Shown here one piece after another: positions 36,705-50,700 of a DNA stretch of 64,000 bases. The stretch is from Bathymodiolus brooksi (Eukaryota; Mollusca; Bivalvia; Mytilida; Modiolidae): assembly GCA_963680875.1 (NCBI GenBank), contig OY804583.1, positions 37,507,982 through 37,571,981 of the forward strand, written 5' to 3'. A program made the position numbers and the translations under genes. The notes beneath the pieces were generated by a model, which had not been told where the DNA came from, did no database searches, and was given only the letters and a program-made list of their open reading frames with translations. The stretch's first letter is position 1; the number at the start of each line of letters is the position of its first letter.

Positions 36705-37473
36705 AAAGATCCCCTCTTAGTGAAACACTGCATTCATAGAAGTGCTTCCCACATGTGACTTCAATAAAAAGTGGCTGGGTTTAACTAGTTTTATTGACCT
36801 AAAGCTCCCCTCTTAGTGAAACACTGCGTTCGTAGAAGTGCTTCCCACATGTGACTTCATTAAAAAGTGGCTGGGTTTAACTAGTTTTATTGACCTAAAG
36901 CTCCCCTCTTATTGAAACACTGCATTCATAGAAGTGCTTCCCATATGTGACTTCAATAAAAAGTGGCTGGGTTTAACTAGTTTTATTGACCTAAAGCTTC
37001 CCTCTTAGTGAAACACTGCGTTCATAGAAGTGCTTCCCACATGTGACTTCATTAAAAAGTGGCTGAGTTTAACTAGTTTTATTGACCTAAATCTCCCCTC
37101 TTAGTGAAACACTGCGTTCATAGAAGTGCTTCCCACATGTGACTTCAATAAAAAGTGGCTGGGTTTAACTAGTTTTATTGACCTAAATCTCCCCTCTTAT
37201 TGAAACACTGCATTCATAGAAGTGCTTCCCACATGTGACTTCAATAAAAGATGACGGGGTTTAACTAGTTTTATTGACCTAAAAGCTCCCCTCTAGGTGA
37301 AACACTGCATTCATAGAAGTGCTTCCCACATGTGACTTCAATAAAAAGTGGCTGGGTTTAACTAGTTTTATTGACCTAAAGCACCCCTCTTAGTGAAACA
37401 GTGCGTTCATAGAAGTGCTTCCCATATGTGACTTCAATAAAAAGTGGCTGGGTTTAACTAGTTTTATTGACCT
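36705..37473 (+). repeat. 8-monomer module (about 769 bp), the clearest standalone copy
   Basis: This module of eight ordered monomers starts with aaagatcc. It continues with gttcgtag/cattaaaa, ttattg, cttccctc with ggctgagttt, ordinary gcg, ttattg with 'aaaagatg', 97-bp ctaggtg, and gcacccc with cagtgcg and catatg. The next module starts 769 bp later, at 37,474. Starts recognised by aaagatcc are 2,792; 14,608; 18,258; 19,412; 31,036; 34,686; 36,705; 37,474; 39,299; 41,124; 41,893; 44,488; 52,169 and 61,585. The module is shared by all the larger repeat families. The copy at 18,258 is cut by the duplication junction. Confidence 0.85.
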
Positions 37474-40400
37474 AAAGATCCCCTCTTAGTGAAACACTGC
37501 ATTCATAGAAGTGCTTCCCACATGTGACTTCAATAAAAAGTGGCTGGGTTTAACTAGTTTTATTGACCTAAAGCTCCCCTCTTAGTGAAACACTGCGTTC
37601 GTAGAAGTGCTTCCCACATGTGACTTCATTAAAAAGTGGCTGGGTTTAACTAGTTTTATTGACCTAAAGCTCCCCTCTTATTGAAACACTGCATTCATAG
37701 AAGTGCTTCCCACATGTGACTTCAATAAAAAGTGGCTGGGTTTAACTAGTTTTATTGACCTAAAGCTTCCCTCTTAGTGAAACACTGCGTTCATAGAAGT
37801 GCTTCCCACATGTGACTTCATTAAAAAGTGGCTGAGTTTAACTAGTTTTATTGACCTAAAGCTCCCCTCTTAGTGAAACACTGCGTTCGTAGAAGTGCTT
37901 CCCACATGTGACTTCAATAAAAAGTGGCTGGGTTTAACTAGTTTTATTGACCTAAAGCTCCCCTCTTATTGAAACACTGCATTCATAGAAGTGCTTCCCA
38001 CATGTGACTTCAATAAAAGATGGCTGGGTTTAACTAGTTTTATTGACCTAAAAGCTCCCCTCTTAGTGAAACACTGCATTCATAGAAGTGCTTCCCACAT
38101 GTGACTTCAATAAAAAGTGGCTGGGTTTAACTAGTTTTATTGACCTAAAGCACCCCTCTTAGTGAAACAGTGCGTTCATAGAAGTGCTTCCCATATGTGA
38201 CTTCAATAAAAAGTGGCTGGGTTTAACTAGTTTTATTGACCTAAAGCTCCCCTCTTAGTGAAACACTGCATTCATAGAAGTGCTTCCCACATGTGACTTC
38301 AATAAAAAGTGGCTGGGTTTAACTAGTTTTATTAGCCTAAAGCTCCCCTCTTAGTGAAACACTGCGTTCATAGAAGTGCTTCCCACATGTGACTTCAATA
38401 AAAAGTGGCTGGGTTTAACTAGTTTTATTGACCTAAAGCTCCCCTCTTAGTGAAACACTGCTTTCATAGAAGTGCTTCCCACATGTGACTTCAATAAAAA
38501 GTGGCTGGGTTTAACTAGTTTTATTGACCTAAAGCTCCCCTCTTAGTGAAACACTGCGTTCATAGAAGTGCTTCCCACATGTGACTTCAATAAAAAGTGG
38601 CTGGGTTTAACTAGTTTTATTGACCTAAAGCTTCCCTCTAGGTGAAACACTGTGTTCATAGAAGTGCTTCCCACATGTGACTTCAATAAAAAGTGGCTGG
38701 GTTTAACTAGTTTTATTGACCTAAAGCTCCCCTCTTATTGAAACACTGCATTCATAGAAGTGCTTCCCACATGTGACTTCAATAAAAAGTGGCTGGGTTT
38801 AACTAGTTTTATTGACCTAAAAGCTCCCCTCTTAGTGAAACACTGCATTCATAGAAGTGCTTCCCACATGTGACTTCAATAAAAAGTGGCTGGGTTTAAC
38901 TAGTTTTATTGACCTAAAGCACCCCTCTTAGTGAAACACTGCGTTCATAGAAGTGCTTCCCATATGTGACTTCAATAAAAGTGGCTGGGTTTAACTAGTT
39001 TTATTGACCTAAAGCTCCCCTCTTAGTGAAACACTGCGTTCGTAGAAGTGCTTCCCACATGTGACTTCAATAAAAAGTGGCTGGGTTTAACTAGTTTTAT
39101 TGACCTAAAGCTCCCCTCTTAGTGATACACTGCATTCATAGAAGTGCTTCTCACATGTGACTTCAATAAAAAGTGGCTGGGTTTAACTAGTTTTATTGAC
39201 CTAAAGCTTCCCTCTAGGTGAAACACTGCATTCATAGAAGTGCTTCCCACATGTGACTTCAATAAAAAGTGGCTGGGTTTAACTAGTTTTATTGACCTAA
39301 AGATCCCCTCTTAGTGAAACACTGCATTCATAGAAGTGCTTCCCACATGTGACTTCAATAAAAAGTGGCTGGGTTTAACTAGTTTTATTGACCTAAAGCT
39401 CCCCTCTTAGTGAAACACTGCGTTCGTAGAAGTGCTTCCCACATGTGACTTCATTAAAAAGTGGCTGGGTTTAACTAGTTTTATTGACCTAAAGCTCCCC
39501 TCTTATTGAAACACTGCATTCATAGAAGTGCTTCCCACATGTGACTTCAATAAAAAGTGGCTGGGTTTAACTAGTTTTATTGACCTAAAGCTTCCCTCTT
39601 AGTGAAACACTGCGTTCATAGAAGTGCTTCCCACATGTGACTTCATTAAAAAGTGGCTGAGTTTAACTAGTTTTATTGACCTAAAGCTCCCCTCTTAGTG
39701 AAACACTGCGTTCATAGAAGTGCTTCCCACATGTGACTTCAATAAAAAGTGGCTGGGTTTAACTAGTTTTATTGACCTAAAGCTCCCCTCTTATTGAAAC
39801 ACTGCATTCATAGAAGTGCTTCCCACATGTGACTTCAATAAAAGATGGCTGGGTTTAACTAGTTTTATTGACCTAAAAGCTCCCCTCTTAGTGAAACACT
39901 GCATTCATAGAAGTGCTTCCCACATGTGACTTCAATAAAAAGTGGCTGGGTTTAACTAGTTTTATTGACCTAAAGCACCCCTCTTAGTGAAACAGTGCGT
40001 TCATAGAAGTGCTTCCCATATGTGACTTCAATAAAAAGTGGCTGGGTTTAACTAGTTTTATTGACCTAAAGCTCCCCTCTTAGTGAAACACTGCATTCAT
40101 AGAAGTGCTTCCCACATGTGACTTCAATAAAAAGTGGCTGGGTTTAACTAGTTGTATTAGCCTAAAGCTCCCCTCTTAGTGAAACACTGCGTTCATAGAA
40201 GTGCTTCCCACATGTGACTTCAATAAAAAGTGGCTGGGTTTAACTAGTTTTATTGACCTAAAGCTCCCCTCTTAGTGAAACACTGCTTTCATAGAAGTGC
40301 TTCCCACATGTGACTTCAATAAAAAGTGGCTGGGTTTAACTAGTTTTATTGACCTAAAGCTCCCCTCTTAGTGAAACACTGCGTTCATAGAAGTGCTTCC

Positions 40401-43400
40401 CACATGTGACTTCAATAAAAAGTGGCTGGGTTTAACTAGTTTTATTGACCTAAAGCTTCCCTCTAGGTGAAACACTGTGTTCATAGAAGTGCTTCCCACA
40501 TGTGACTTCAATAAAAAGTGGCTGGGTTTAACTAGTTTTATTGACCTAAAGCTCCCCTCTTATTGAAACACTGCATTCATAGAAGTGCTTCCCACATGTG
40601 ACTTCAATAAAAAGTGGCTGGGTTTAACTAGTTTTATTGACCTAAAAGCTCCCCTCTTAGTGAAACACTGCATTCATAGAAGTGCTTCCCACATGTGACT
40701 TCAATAAAAAGTGGCTGGGTTTAACTAGTTTTATTGACCTAAAGCACCCCTCTTAGTGAAACACTGCGTTCATAGAAGTGCTTCCCATATGTGACTTCAA
40801 TAAAAGTGGCTGGGTTTAACTAGTTTTATTGACCTAAAGCTCCCCTCTTAGTGAAACACTGCGTTCGTAGAAGTGCTTCCCACATGTGACTTCAATAAAA
40901 AGTGGCTGGGCTTAACTAGTTTTATTGACCTAAAGCTCCCCTCTTAGTGATACACTGCATTCATAGAAGTGCTTCTCACATGTGACTTCAATAAAAAGTG
41001 GCTGGGTTTAACTAGTTTTATTGACCTAAAGCTTCCCTCTAGGTGAAGCACTGCATTCATAGAAGTGCTTCCCACATGTGACTTCAATAAAAAGTGGCTG
41101 GGTTTAACTAGTTTTATTGACCTAAAGATCCCCTCTTAGTGAAACACTGCATTCATAGAAGTGCTTCCCACATGTGACTTCAATAAAAAGTGGCTGGGTT
41201 TAACTAGTTTTATTGACCTAAAGCTCCCCTCTTAGTGAAACACTGCGTTCGTAGAAGTGCTTCCCACATGTGACTTCATTAAAAAGTGGCTGGGTTTAAC
41301 TAGTTTTATTGACCTAAAGCTCCCCTCTTATTGAAACACTGCATTCATAGAAGTGCTTCCCACATGTGACTTCAATAAAAAGTGGCTGGGTTTAACTAGT
41401 TTTATTGACCTAAAGCTTCCCTCTTAGTGAAACACTGCGTTCATAGAAGTGCTTCCCACATGTGACTTCATTAAAAAGTGGCTGAGTTTAACTAGTTTTA
41501 TTGACCTAAAGCTCCCCTCTTAGTGAAACACTGCGTTCATAGAAGTGCTTCCCACATGTGACTTCAATAAAAAGTGGCTGGGTTTAACTAGTTTTATTGA
41601 CCTAAAGCTCCCCTCTTATTGAAACACTGCATTCATAGAAGTGCTTCCCAAATGTGACTTCAATAAAAGATGACTGGGTTTAACTAGTTTTATTGACCTA
41701 AAAGCTCCCCTCTAGGTGAAACACTGCATTCATAGAAGTGCTTCCCACATGTGACTTCAATAAAAAGTGGCTGGGTTTAACTAGTTTTATTGACCTAAAG
41801 CACTCCTCTTAGTGAAACAGTGCGTTCATAGAAGTGCTTCCCATATGTGACTTCAATAAAAAGTGGCTGGGTTTAACTAGTTTTATTGACCTAAAGATCC
41901 CCTCTTAGTGAAACACTGCATTCATAGAAGTGCTTCCCACATGTGACTTCAATAAAAAGTGGCTGGGTTTAACTAGTTTTATTGACCTAAAGCTCCCCTC
42001 TTAGTGAAACACTGCGTTCGTAGAAGTGCTTCCCACATGTGACTTCATTAAAAAGTGGCTGGGTTTAACTAGTTTTATTGACCTAAAGCTCCCCTCTTAT
42101 TGAAACACTGCATTCATAGAAGTGCTTCCCACATGTGACTTCAATAAAAAGTGGCTGGGTTTAACTAGTTTTATTGACCTAAAGCTTCCCTCTTAGTGAA
42201 ACACTGCGTTCATAGAAGTGCTTCCCACATGTGACTTCATTAAAAAGTGGCTGGGTTTAACTAGTTTTATTGACCTAAAGCTCCCCTCTTATTGAAACAC
42301 TGCATTCATAGAAGTGCTTCCCACATGTGACTTCAATAAAAGATGGCTGGGTTTAACTAATTTTATTGACCTAAAAGCTCCCCTCTAGGTGAAACACTGC
42401 ATTCATAGAAGTGCTTCCCACATGTGACTTCAATAAAAAGTGGCTGGGTTTAACTAGTTTTATTGACCTAAAGCACCCCTCTTAGTGAAACAGTGCGTTC
42501 ATAGAAGTGCTTCCCATATGTGACTTCAATAAAAAGTGGCTGGGTTTAACTAGTTTTATTGACCTAAAGCTCCCCTCTTAGTGAAACACTGCATTCATAG
42601 AAGTGCTTCCCACATGTGACTTCAATAAAAAGTGGCTGGGTTTAACTAGTTTTATTAGCCTAAAGCTACCCTCTTAGTGAAACACTGCGTTCATAGAAGT
42701 GCTTCCCACATGTGACTTCAATAAAAAGTGGCTGGGTTTAACTAGTTTTATTGACCTAAAGCTCCCCTCTTAGTGAAACACTGCGTTCATAGAAGTGCTT
42801 CCCACATGTGACTTCAATAAAAAGTGGCTGGGTTTAACTAGTTTTATTGACCTAAAGCTCCCCTCTTAGTGAAACACTGCGTTCATAGAAGTGCTTCCCA
42901 CATGTGACTTCAATAAAAAGTGGCTGGGTTTAACTAGTTTTATTGACCTAAAGCTTCCCTCTAGGTGAAACACTGTGTTCATAGAAGTGCTTCCCACATG
43001 TGACTTCAATAAAAAGTGGCTGGGTTTAACTAGTTTTATTGACCTAAAGCTCCCCTCTTATTGAAACACTGCATTCATAGAAGTGCTTCCCACATGTGAC
43101 TTCAATAAAAAGTGGCTGGGTTTAACTAGTTTTATTGACCTAAAAGCTCCCCTCTTAGTGAAACACTGCATTCATAGAAGTGCTTCCCACATGTGACTTC
43201 AATAAAAAGTGGCTGGGTTTAACTAGTTTTATTGACCTAAAGCACCCCTCTTAGTGAAACACTGCGTTCATAGAAGTGCTTCCCATATGTGACTTCAATA
43301 AAAGTGGCTGGGTTTAACTAGTTTTATTGACCTAAAGCTCCCCTCTTAGTGAAACACTGCGTTCGTAGAAGTGCTTCCCACATGTGACTTCAATAAAAAG

Positions 43401-43600
43401 TGGCTGGGTTTAACTAGTTTTATTGACCTAAAGCTCCCCTCTTAGTGATACACTGCATTCATAGAAGTGCTTCCCACATGTGACTTCAATAAAAAGTGGC
43501 TGGGTTTAACTAGTTTTATTGACCTTAAGCTCCCCTCTTATTGAAACACTGCATTCATAGAAGTGCTTCCCACATGTGACTTCAATAAAAAGTGGCTGGG
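37474..43600 (+). repeat. 19-monomer higher-order repeat (1,825 bp), about three units
   Basis: Full units are 37,474-39,298 and 39,299-41,123. The spacing is confirmed by aaagatcc (37,474; 39,299; 41,124), cttccctctaggtg with ctgtgttc (38,631 and 40,456) and gtgatac (39,124 and 40,949). An extra 8-monomer module fills 41,124-41,892. A third unit starting at 41,893 lacks one monomer: the interval to its cttccctctaggtg unit at 42,954 is 1,061 bp, against 1,157 bp in the first unit. Each unit is the 8-monomer module plus eleven more: ordinary gcat, gcg after a ttattagcc junction, gctttc or gcg, gcg, cttccctctaggtg, ttattg, 97-bp ttagtg, gcacccc/catatg (95 bp), gttcgtag, gtgatac and cttccctctaggtg. 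Confidence 0.88.
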
Positions 43601-44780
43601 TTTAACTAGTTTTATTGACCTAAAGCTCCCCTCTTAGTGAAACACTGCGTTCATAGAAGTGCTTCCCACATGTGACTTCATTAAAAAGTGGCTGGGTTTA
43701 ACTAGTTTTATTGACCTAAAGCTCCCCTCTAGGTGAAACACTGCGTTCATAGAAGTGCTTCCCACATGTGACTTCAATAAAAAGTGGCTGGGTTTAACTA
43801 GTTTTATTGACCTAAAGCTCCCCTCTTATTGAAACACTGCATTCATAGAAGTGCTTCCCACATGTGACTTCAATAAAAGGTGGCTGGGTTTAACTAGTTT
43901 TATTGACCTAAAAGCTCCTTTCTAGGTGAAACACTGCATTCATAGAAGTGCTTCCCACATGTGACTTCAATAAAAAGTGGCTGGGTTTAACTAGTTTTAT
44001 TGACCTAAAGCTCCACTCTTAGTGAAACACTGCATTCATAGAAGTGCTTCCCACATCTGATTTCAATAAAAAGTGGCTGTGTTTAGCTAGTTTTATTGAC
44101 CTAAAGCTCCCTCTTAGTGAAACACTGCATTCATAGAGGGGCTTCCCACATGTGACTTCAATAAATAAAGTGGCTGGGTTTAACTAGTTTTATTGACCTA
44201 AAGCTCCCCTCTTAGTGAAACACTGCGTTCATAGAAGTGCTTCCCACATGTGACTTCAATAAAAAGTGGCTGGGTTTAACTAGTTTTATTGACCTAACGC
44301 TCCCCTCTTAGTGAAACACTGCGTTCATAGAAGTGCTTCTCACATGTGACTTCAATAAAAAGTGGCTGGGTTTAACTAGTTTTATTGACCTAAAGCTTCC
44401 CTCTAGGTGAAACACTGCATTCATAGAAGTGCTTCCCACATGTGACTTCAATAAAAAGTGGCTGGGTTTAACTAGTTTTATTGACCTAAAGATCCCCTCT
44501 TAGTGAAACACTGCATTCATAGAAGTGCTTCCCACATGTGACTTCAATAAAAAGTGGCTGGGTTTAACTAGTTTTATTGACCTAAAGCTCCCCTCTTAGT
44601 GAAACACTGCGTTCGTAGAAGTGCTTCCCACATGTGACTTCATTAAAAAGTGGCTGGGTTTAACTAGTTTTATTGACCTAAAGCTCCCCTCTTATTGAAA
44701 CACTGCATTCATAGAAGTGCTTCCCACATGTGACTTCAATAAAAAGTGGCTGGGTTTAACTAGTTTTATTGACCTAAAGC
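43601..44780 (+). repeat. Second copy of the 36-kb transitional block
   Basis: This segment repeats the order found at about 36,000-36,990 with an offset of 7,783: ctcctttctagg unit (43,914), catctg trio (44,054), ctaacg unit (44,294), gcttctcac unit (44,337), cttccctctagg unit, and aaagatcc module start (44,488). To its left the offset changes to 7,591 (gtgatac at 35,856 and 43,447), which means two extra monomers lie between 43,447 and about 43,850. All of it is satellite. Confidence 0.75.
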
Positions 44781-47700
44781 TTCCCTCTTAGTGAAACACT
44801 GCGTTCATAGAAGTGCTTCCCACATGTGACTTCATTAAAAAGTGGCTGAGTTTAACTAGTTTTATTGACCTAAAGCTCCCCTCTTAGTGAAACACTGCGT
44901 TCATAGAAGTGCTTCCCACATGTGACTTCAATAAAAAGTGGCTGGGTTTAACTAGTTTTATTGACCTAAAGCTCCCCTCTTATTGAAACACTGCATTCAT
45001 AGAAGTGCTTCCCACATGTGACTTCAATAAAAGATGACTGGGTTTAACTAGTTTTATTGACCTAAAAGCTCCCCTCTAGGTGAAACACTGCATTCATAGA
45101 AGTGCTTCCCACATGTGACTTCAATAAAAAGTGGCTGGGTTTAACTAGTTTTATTGACCTAAAGCACCCCTCTTAGTGAAACAGTGCGTTCATAGAAGGG
45201 CTTCCCATATGTGACTTCAATAAAAAGTGGCTGGGTTTAACTAGTTTTATTGACCTAAAGCTCCCCTCTTAGTGAAACACTGCATTCATAGAAGTGCTTC
45301 CCACATGTGACTTCAATAAAAAGTGGCTGGGTTTAACTAGTTTTATTAGCCTAAAGCTCCCCTCTTAGTGAAACACTGCGTTCATAGAAGTGCTTCCCAC
45401 ATGTGACTTCAATAAAAAGTGGCTGGGTTTAACTAGTTTTATTGACCTAAAGCTCCCCTCTTAGTGAAACACTGCGTTCATAGAAGTGCTTCCCACATGT
45501 GACTTCAATAAAAAGTGGCTGGGTTTAACTAGTTTTATTGACCTAAAGCTCCCCTCTTAGTGAAACACTGCGTTCATAGAAGTGCTTCCCACATGTGACT
45601 TCAATAAAAAGTGGCTGGGTTTAACTAGTTTTATTGACCTAAAGCTTCCCTCTAGGTGAAACACTGTGTTCATAGAAGTGCTTCCCACATGTGACTTCAA
45701 TAAAAAGTGGCTGGGTTTAACTAGTTTTATTGACCTAAAGCTCCCCTCTTATTGAAACACTGCATTCATAGAAGTGCTTCCCACATGTGACTTCAATAAA
45801 AAGTGGCTGGGTTTAACTAGTTTTATTGACCTAAAAGCTCCCCTCTTAGTGAAACACTGCATTCATAGAAGTGCTTCCCACATGTGACTTCAATAAAAAG
45901 TGGCTGGGTTTAACTAGTTTTATTGACCTAAAGCACCCCTCTTAGTGAAACACTGCGTTCATAGAAGTGCTTCCCATATGTGACTTCAATAAAAGTGGCT
46001 GGGTTTAACTAGTTTTATTGACCTAAAGCTCCCCTCTTAGTGAAACACTGCGTTCGTAGAAGTGCTTCCCACATGTGACTTCATTAAAAAGTGGCTGGGT
46101 TTAACTAGTTTTATTGACCTAAAGCTCCCCTCTTATTGAAACACTGCATTCATAGAAGTGCTTCCCACATGTGACTTCAATAAAAAGTGGCTGGGTTTAA
46201 CTAGTTTTATTGACCTAAAGCTTCCCTCTTAGTGAAACACTGCGTTCGTAGAAGTGCTTCCCACATGTGACTTCATTAAAAAGTGGCTGGGTTTAACTAG
46301 TTTTATTGACCTAAAGCTCCCCTCTTAGTGAAACACTGCATTCATAGAAGTGCTTCCCACATGTGACTTCAATAAAAAGTGGCTGGGTTTAACTAGTTTT
46401 ATTGACCTAAAGCTCCCCTCTTATTGAAACACTGCATTCATAGAAGTGCTTCCCACATGTGACTTCAATAAAAAGTGGCTGGGTTTAACTAGTTTTATTG
46501 ACCTAAAGCTCCCCTCTTAGTGAAACACTGCGTTCATAGAAGTGCTTCCCACATGTGACTTCAATAAAAAGTGGCTGGGTTTAACTAGTTTTATTGACCT
46601 AAAGCTCCCCTCTTAGTGAAACACTGCGTTCATAGAAGTGCTTCCCACATGTGACTTCAATAAAAAGTGGCTGGGTTTAACTAGTTTTATTGACCTAAAG
46701 CTCCCCTCTTAGTGAAACACTGCGTTCATAGAAGTGTTTCCCACATGTGACTTCAATAACAAGTGGCTGGGTTTAACTAGTTTTATTGACCTAAAGCTTC
46801 CCTCTAGTGAAACACTGTGTTCATAGAAGTGCTTCCCACATGTGACTTCAATAAAAAGTGGCTGGGTTTAACTAGTTTTATTGACCTAAAGCTCCCCTCT
46901 TATTGAAACACTGCATTCATAGAAGTGCTTCCCACATGTGACTTCAATAAAAAGTGGCTGGGTTTAACTAGTTTTATTGACCTAAAAGCTCCCCTCTTAG
47001 TGAAACACTGCATTCATAGAAGTGCTTCCCACATGTGACTTCAATAAAAAGTGGCTGGGTTTAACTAGTTTTATTGACCTAAAGCACCCCTCTTAGTGAA
47101 ACACTGCGTTCATAGAAGTGCTTCCCATATGTGACTTCAATAAAAGTGGCTGGGTTTAACTAGTTTTATTGACCTAAAGCTCCCCTCTTAGTGAAACACT
47201 GCATTCATAGAAGTGCTTGCCACATGTGACTTCAATAAAAAGTGGCTGAGTTTAACTAGTTTTATTAGCTTAAAGCTCCCCTCTTAGTGAAACACTGCGT
47301 TCATAGAAGTGCTTCCCACATGTGACTTCAATAAAAAGTGGTTGGGTTTAACTAGTTTTATTGACCTAAAGCTCCCCTCTTAGTGAAACACTGCGTTCAT
47401 AGAAGTGCTTCCCACATGTGACTTCAATAAAAAGTGGCTGGGTTTAACTAGTTTTATTGACCTAAAGCTCCCCTCTTATTGAAACACTGCATTCAAAGAA
47501 GTGCTTCCCACATGTGACTTCAATAAAAAGTGGCTGGGTTTAACTAGTTTTATTGACCTAAAGCTCCCCTCTTATTGAAACACTGCATTCATAGAAGTGC
47601 TTCCCACATGTGACTTCAATAAAAAGTGGCTGGGTTTAACTAGTTTTATTGACCTAAAAGCTCCCCTCTTAGTGAAACACTGCATTCATAGAAGTGCTTC

Positions 47701-50700
47701 CCACATGTGACTTCAATAAAAAGTGGCTGGGTTTAACTAGTTTTATTGACCTAAAGCACCCCTCTTAGTGAAACACTGCGTTCATAGAAGTGCTTCCCAT
47801 ATGTGACTTCAATAAAAGTGGCTGGGTTTAACTAGTTTTATTGACCTAAAGCTCCCCTCTTAGTGAAACACTGCGTTCGTAGAAGTGCTTCCCACATGTG
47901 ACTTCATTAAAAAGTGGCTGGGTTTAACTAGTTTTATTGACCTAAAGCTCCCCTCTTATTGAAACACTGCATTCATAGAAGTGCTTCCCACATGTGACTT
48001 CAATAAAAAGTGGCTGGGTTTAACTAGTTTTATTGACCTAAAGCTTCCCTCTTAGTGAAACACTGCGTTCGTAGAAGTGCTTCCCACATGTGACTTCATT
48101 AAAAAGTGGCTGGGTTTAACTAGTTTTATTGACCTAAAGCTCCCCTCTTAGTGAAACACTGCATTCATAGAAGTGCTTCCCACATGTGACTTCAATAAAA
48201 AGTGGCTGGGTTTAACTAGTTTTATTAGCCTAAAGCTCCCCTCTTAGTGAAACACTGCGTTCATAGAAGTGCTTCCCACATGTGACTTCAATAAAAAGTG
48301 GCTGGGTTTAACTAGTTTTATTGACCTAAAGCTCCCCTCTTAGTGAAACACTGCGTTCATAGAAGTGCTTCCCACATGTGACTTCAATAAAAAGTGGCTG
48401 GGTTTAACTAGTTTTATTGACCTAAAGCTCCCCTCTTAGTGAAACACTGCGTTCATAGAAGTGTTTCCCACATGTGACTTCAATAACAAGTGGCTGGGTT
48501 TAACTAGTTTTATTGACCTAAAGCTTCCCTCTAGTGAAACACTGTGTTCATAGAAGTGCTTCCCACATGTGACTTCAATAAAAAGTGGCTGGGTTTAACT
48601 AGTTTTATTGACCTAAAGCTCCCCTCTTATTGAAACACTGCATTCATAGAAGTGCTTCCCACATGTGACTTCAATAAAAAGTGGCTGGGTTTAACTAGTT
48701 TTATTGACCTAAAAGCTCCCCTCTTAGTGAAACACTGCATTCATAGAAGTGCTTCCCACATGTGACTTCAATAAAAAGTGGCTGGGTTTAACTAGTTTTA
48801 TTGACCTAAAGCACCCCTCTTAGTGAAACACTGCGTTCATAGAAGTGCTTCCCATATGTGACTTCAATAAAAGTGGCTGGGTTTAACTAGTTTTATTGAC
48901 CTAAAGCTCCCCTCTTAGTGAAACACTGCATTCATAGAAGTGCTTGCCACATGTGACTTCAATAAAAAGTGGCTGAGTTTAACTAGTTTTATTAGCTTAA
49001 AGCTCCCCTCTTAGTGAAACACTGCGTTCATAGAAGTGCTTCCCACATGTGACTTCAATAAAAAGTGGTTGGGTTTAACTAGTTTTATTGACCTAAAGCT
49101 CCCCTCTTAGTGAAACACTGCGTTCATAGAAGTGCTTCCCACATGTGACTTCAATAAAAAGTGGCTGGGTTTAACTAGTTTTATTGACCTAAAGCTCCCC
49201 TCTTATTGAAACACTGCATTCATAGAAGTGCTTCCCACATGTGACTTCAATAAAAAGTGGCTGGGTTTAACTAGTTTTATTGACCTAAAGCACCCCTCTT
49301 AGTGAAACACTGCGTTCATAGAAGTGCTTCCCATATGTGACTTCAATAAAAGTGGCTGGGTTTAACTAGTTTTATTGACCTAAAGCTCCCCTCTTAGTGA
49401 AACACTGCATTCATAGAAGTGCTTCCCACATGTGACTTCAATAAAAAGTGGCTGGGTTTAACTAGTTTTATTAGCCTAAAGCTCCCCTCTTATTGAAACA
49501 CTGCATTCATAGAAGTGCTTCCCACATGTGACTTCAATAAAAAGTGGCTGGGTTTAACTAGTTTTATTGACCTAAAGCTCCCCTTTTAGGGAAACACTGC
49601 GTTCATAGAAGTGCTTCCCATATGTGACTTCAATAAAAGGTGGCTGGGTTTAACTAGTTTTATTGACCTAAAGCTCCCCTCTTATTGAAACACTGCATTC
49701 ATAGAAGTGCTTCCCACATGTGACTTCAATAAAAGGTGGCTGGGTTTAACTAGTTTTATTGACGTAAAAGCTCCTTTCTAGGTGAAACACTGCATTCATA
49801 GAAGTGCTTCCCACATGTGACTTCAATAAAAAGTGGCTGGGTTTAACTAGTTTTATTAGCCTAAAGCTCCCCTCTTAGTGAAACACTGCGTTCATAGAAG
49901 TGCTTCCCACATGTGACTTCAATAAAAAGTGGCTGGATTTAACTAGTTTTATTGACCTAAAGCTCCCCTCTTAGTGAAACACTGCGTTCATAGAAGTGCT
50001 TCCCACATGTGACTTCAATAAAAAGTGGCTGGGTTTAACTAGTTTTATTGACCTAAAGCTCCCCTCTTAGTGAAACACTGCGTTCATAGAAGTGTTTCCC
50101 ACATGTGACTTCAATAACAAGTGGCTGGGTTTAACTAGTTTTATTGACCTAAAGCTTCCCTCTAGGTGAAACACTGTGTTCATAGAAGTGCTTCCCACAT
50201 GTGACTTCAATAAAAAGTGGCTGGGTTTAACTAGTTTTATTGACCTAAAGCTCCCCTCTTATTGAAACACTGCATTCATAGAAGTGCTTCCCACATGTGA
50301 CTTCAATAAAAAGTGGCTGGGTTTAACTAGTTTTATTGACCTAAAAGCTCCCCTCTTAGTGAAACACTGCGTTCATAGAAGTGCTTCCCACATGTGACTT
50401 CAATAAAAAGTGGCTGGGTTTAACTAGTTTTATTGACCTAAAGCACCCCTCTTAGTGAAACACTGCGTTCATAGAAGTGCTTCCCATATGTGACTTCAAT
50501 AAAAGTGGCTGGGTTTAACTAGTTTTATTGACCTAAAGCTCCCCTCTTAGTGAAACACTGCATTCATAGAAGTGCTTGCCACATGTGACTTCAATAAAAA
50601 GTGGCTGGGTTTAACTAGTTTTATTAGCTTAAAGCTCCCCTCTTAGTGAAACACTGCGTTCATAGAAGTGCTTCCCACATGTGACTTCAATAAAAAGTGG

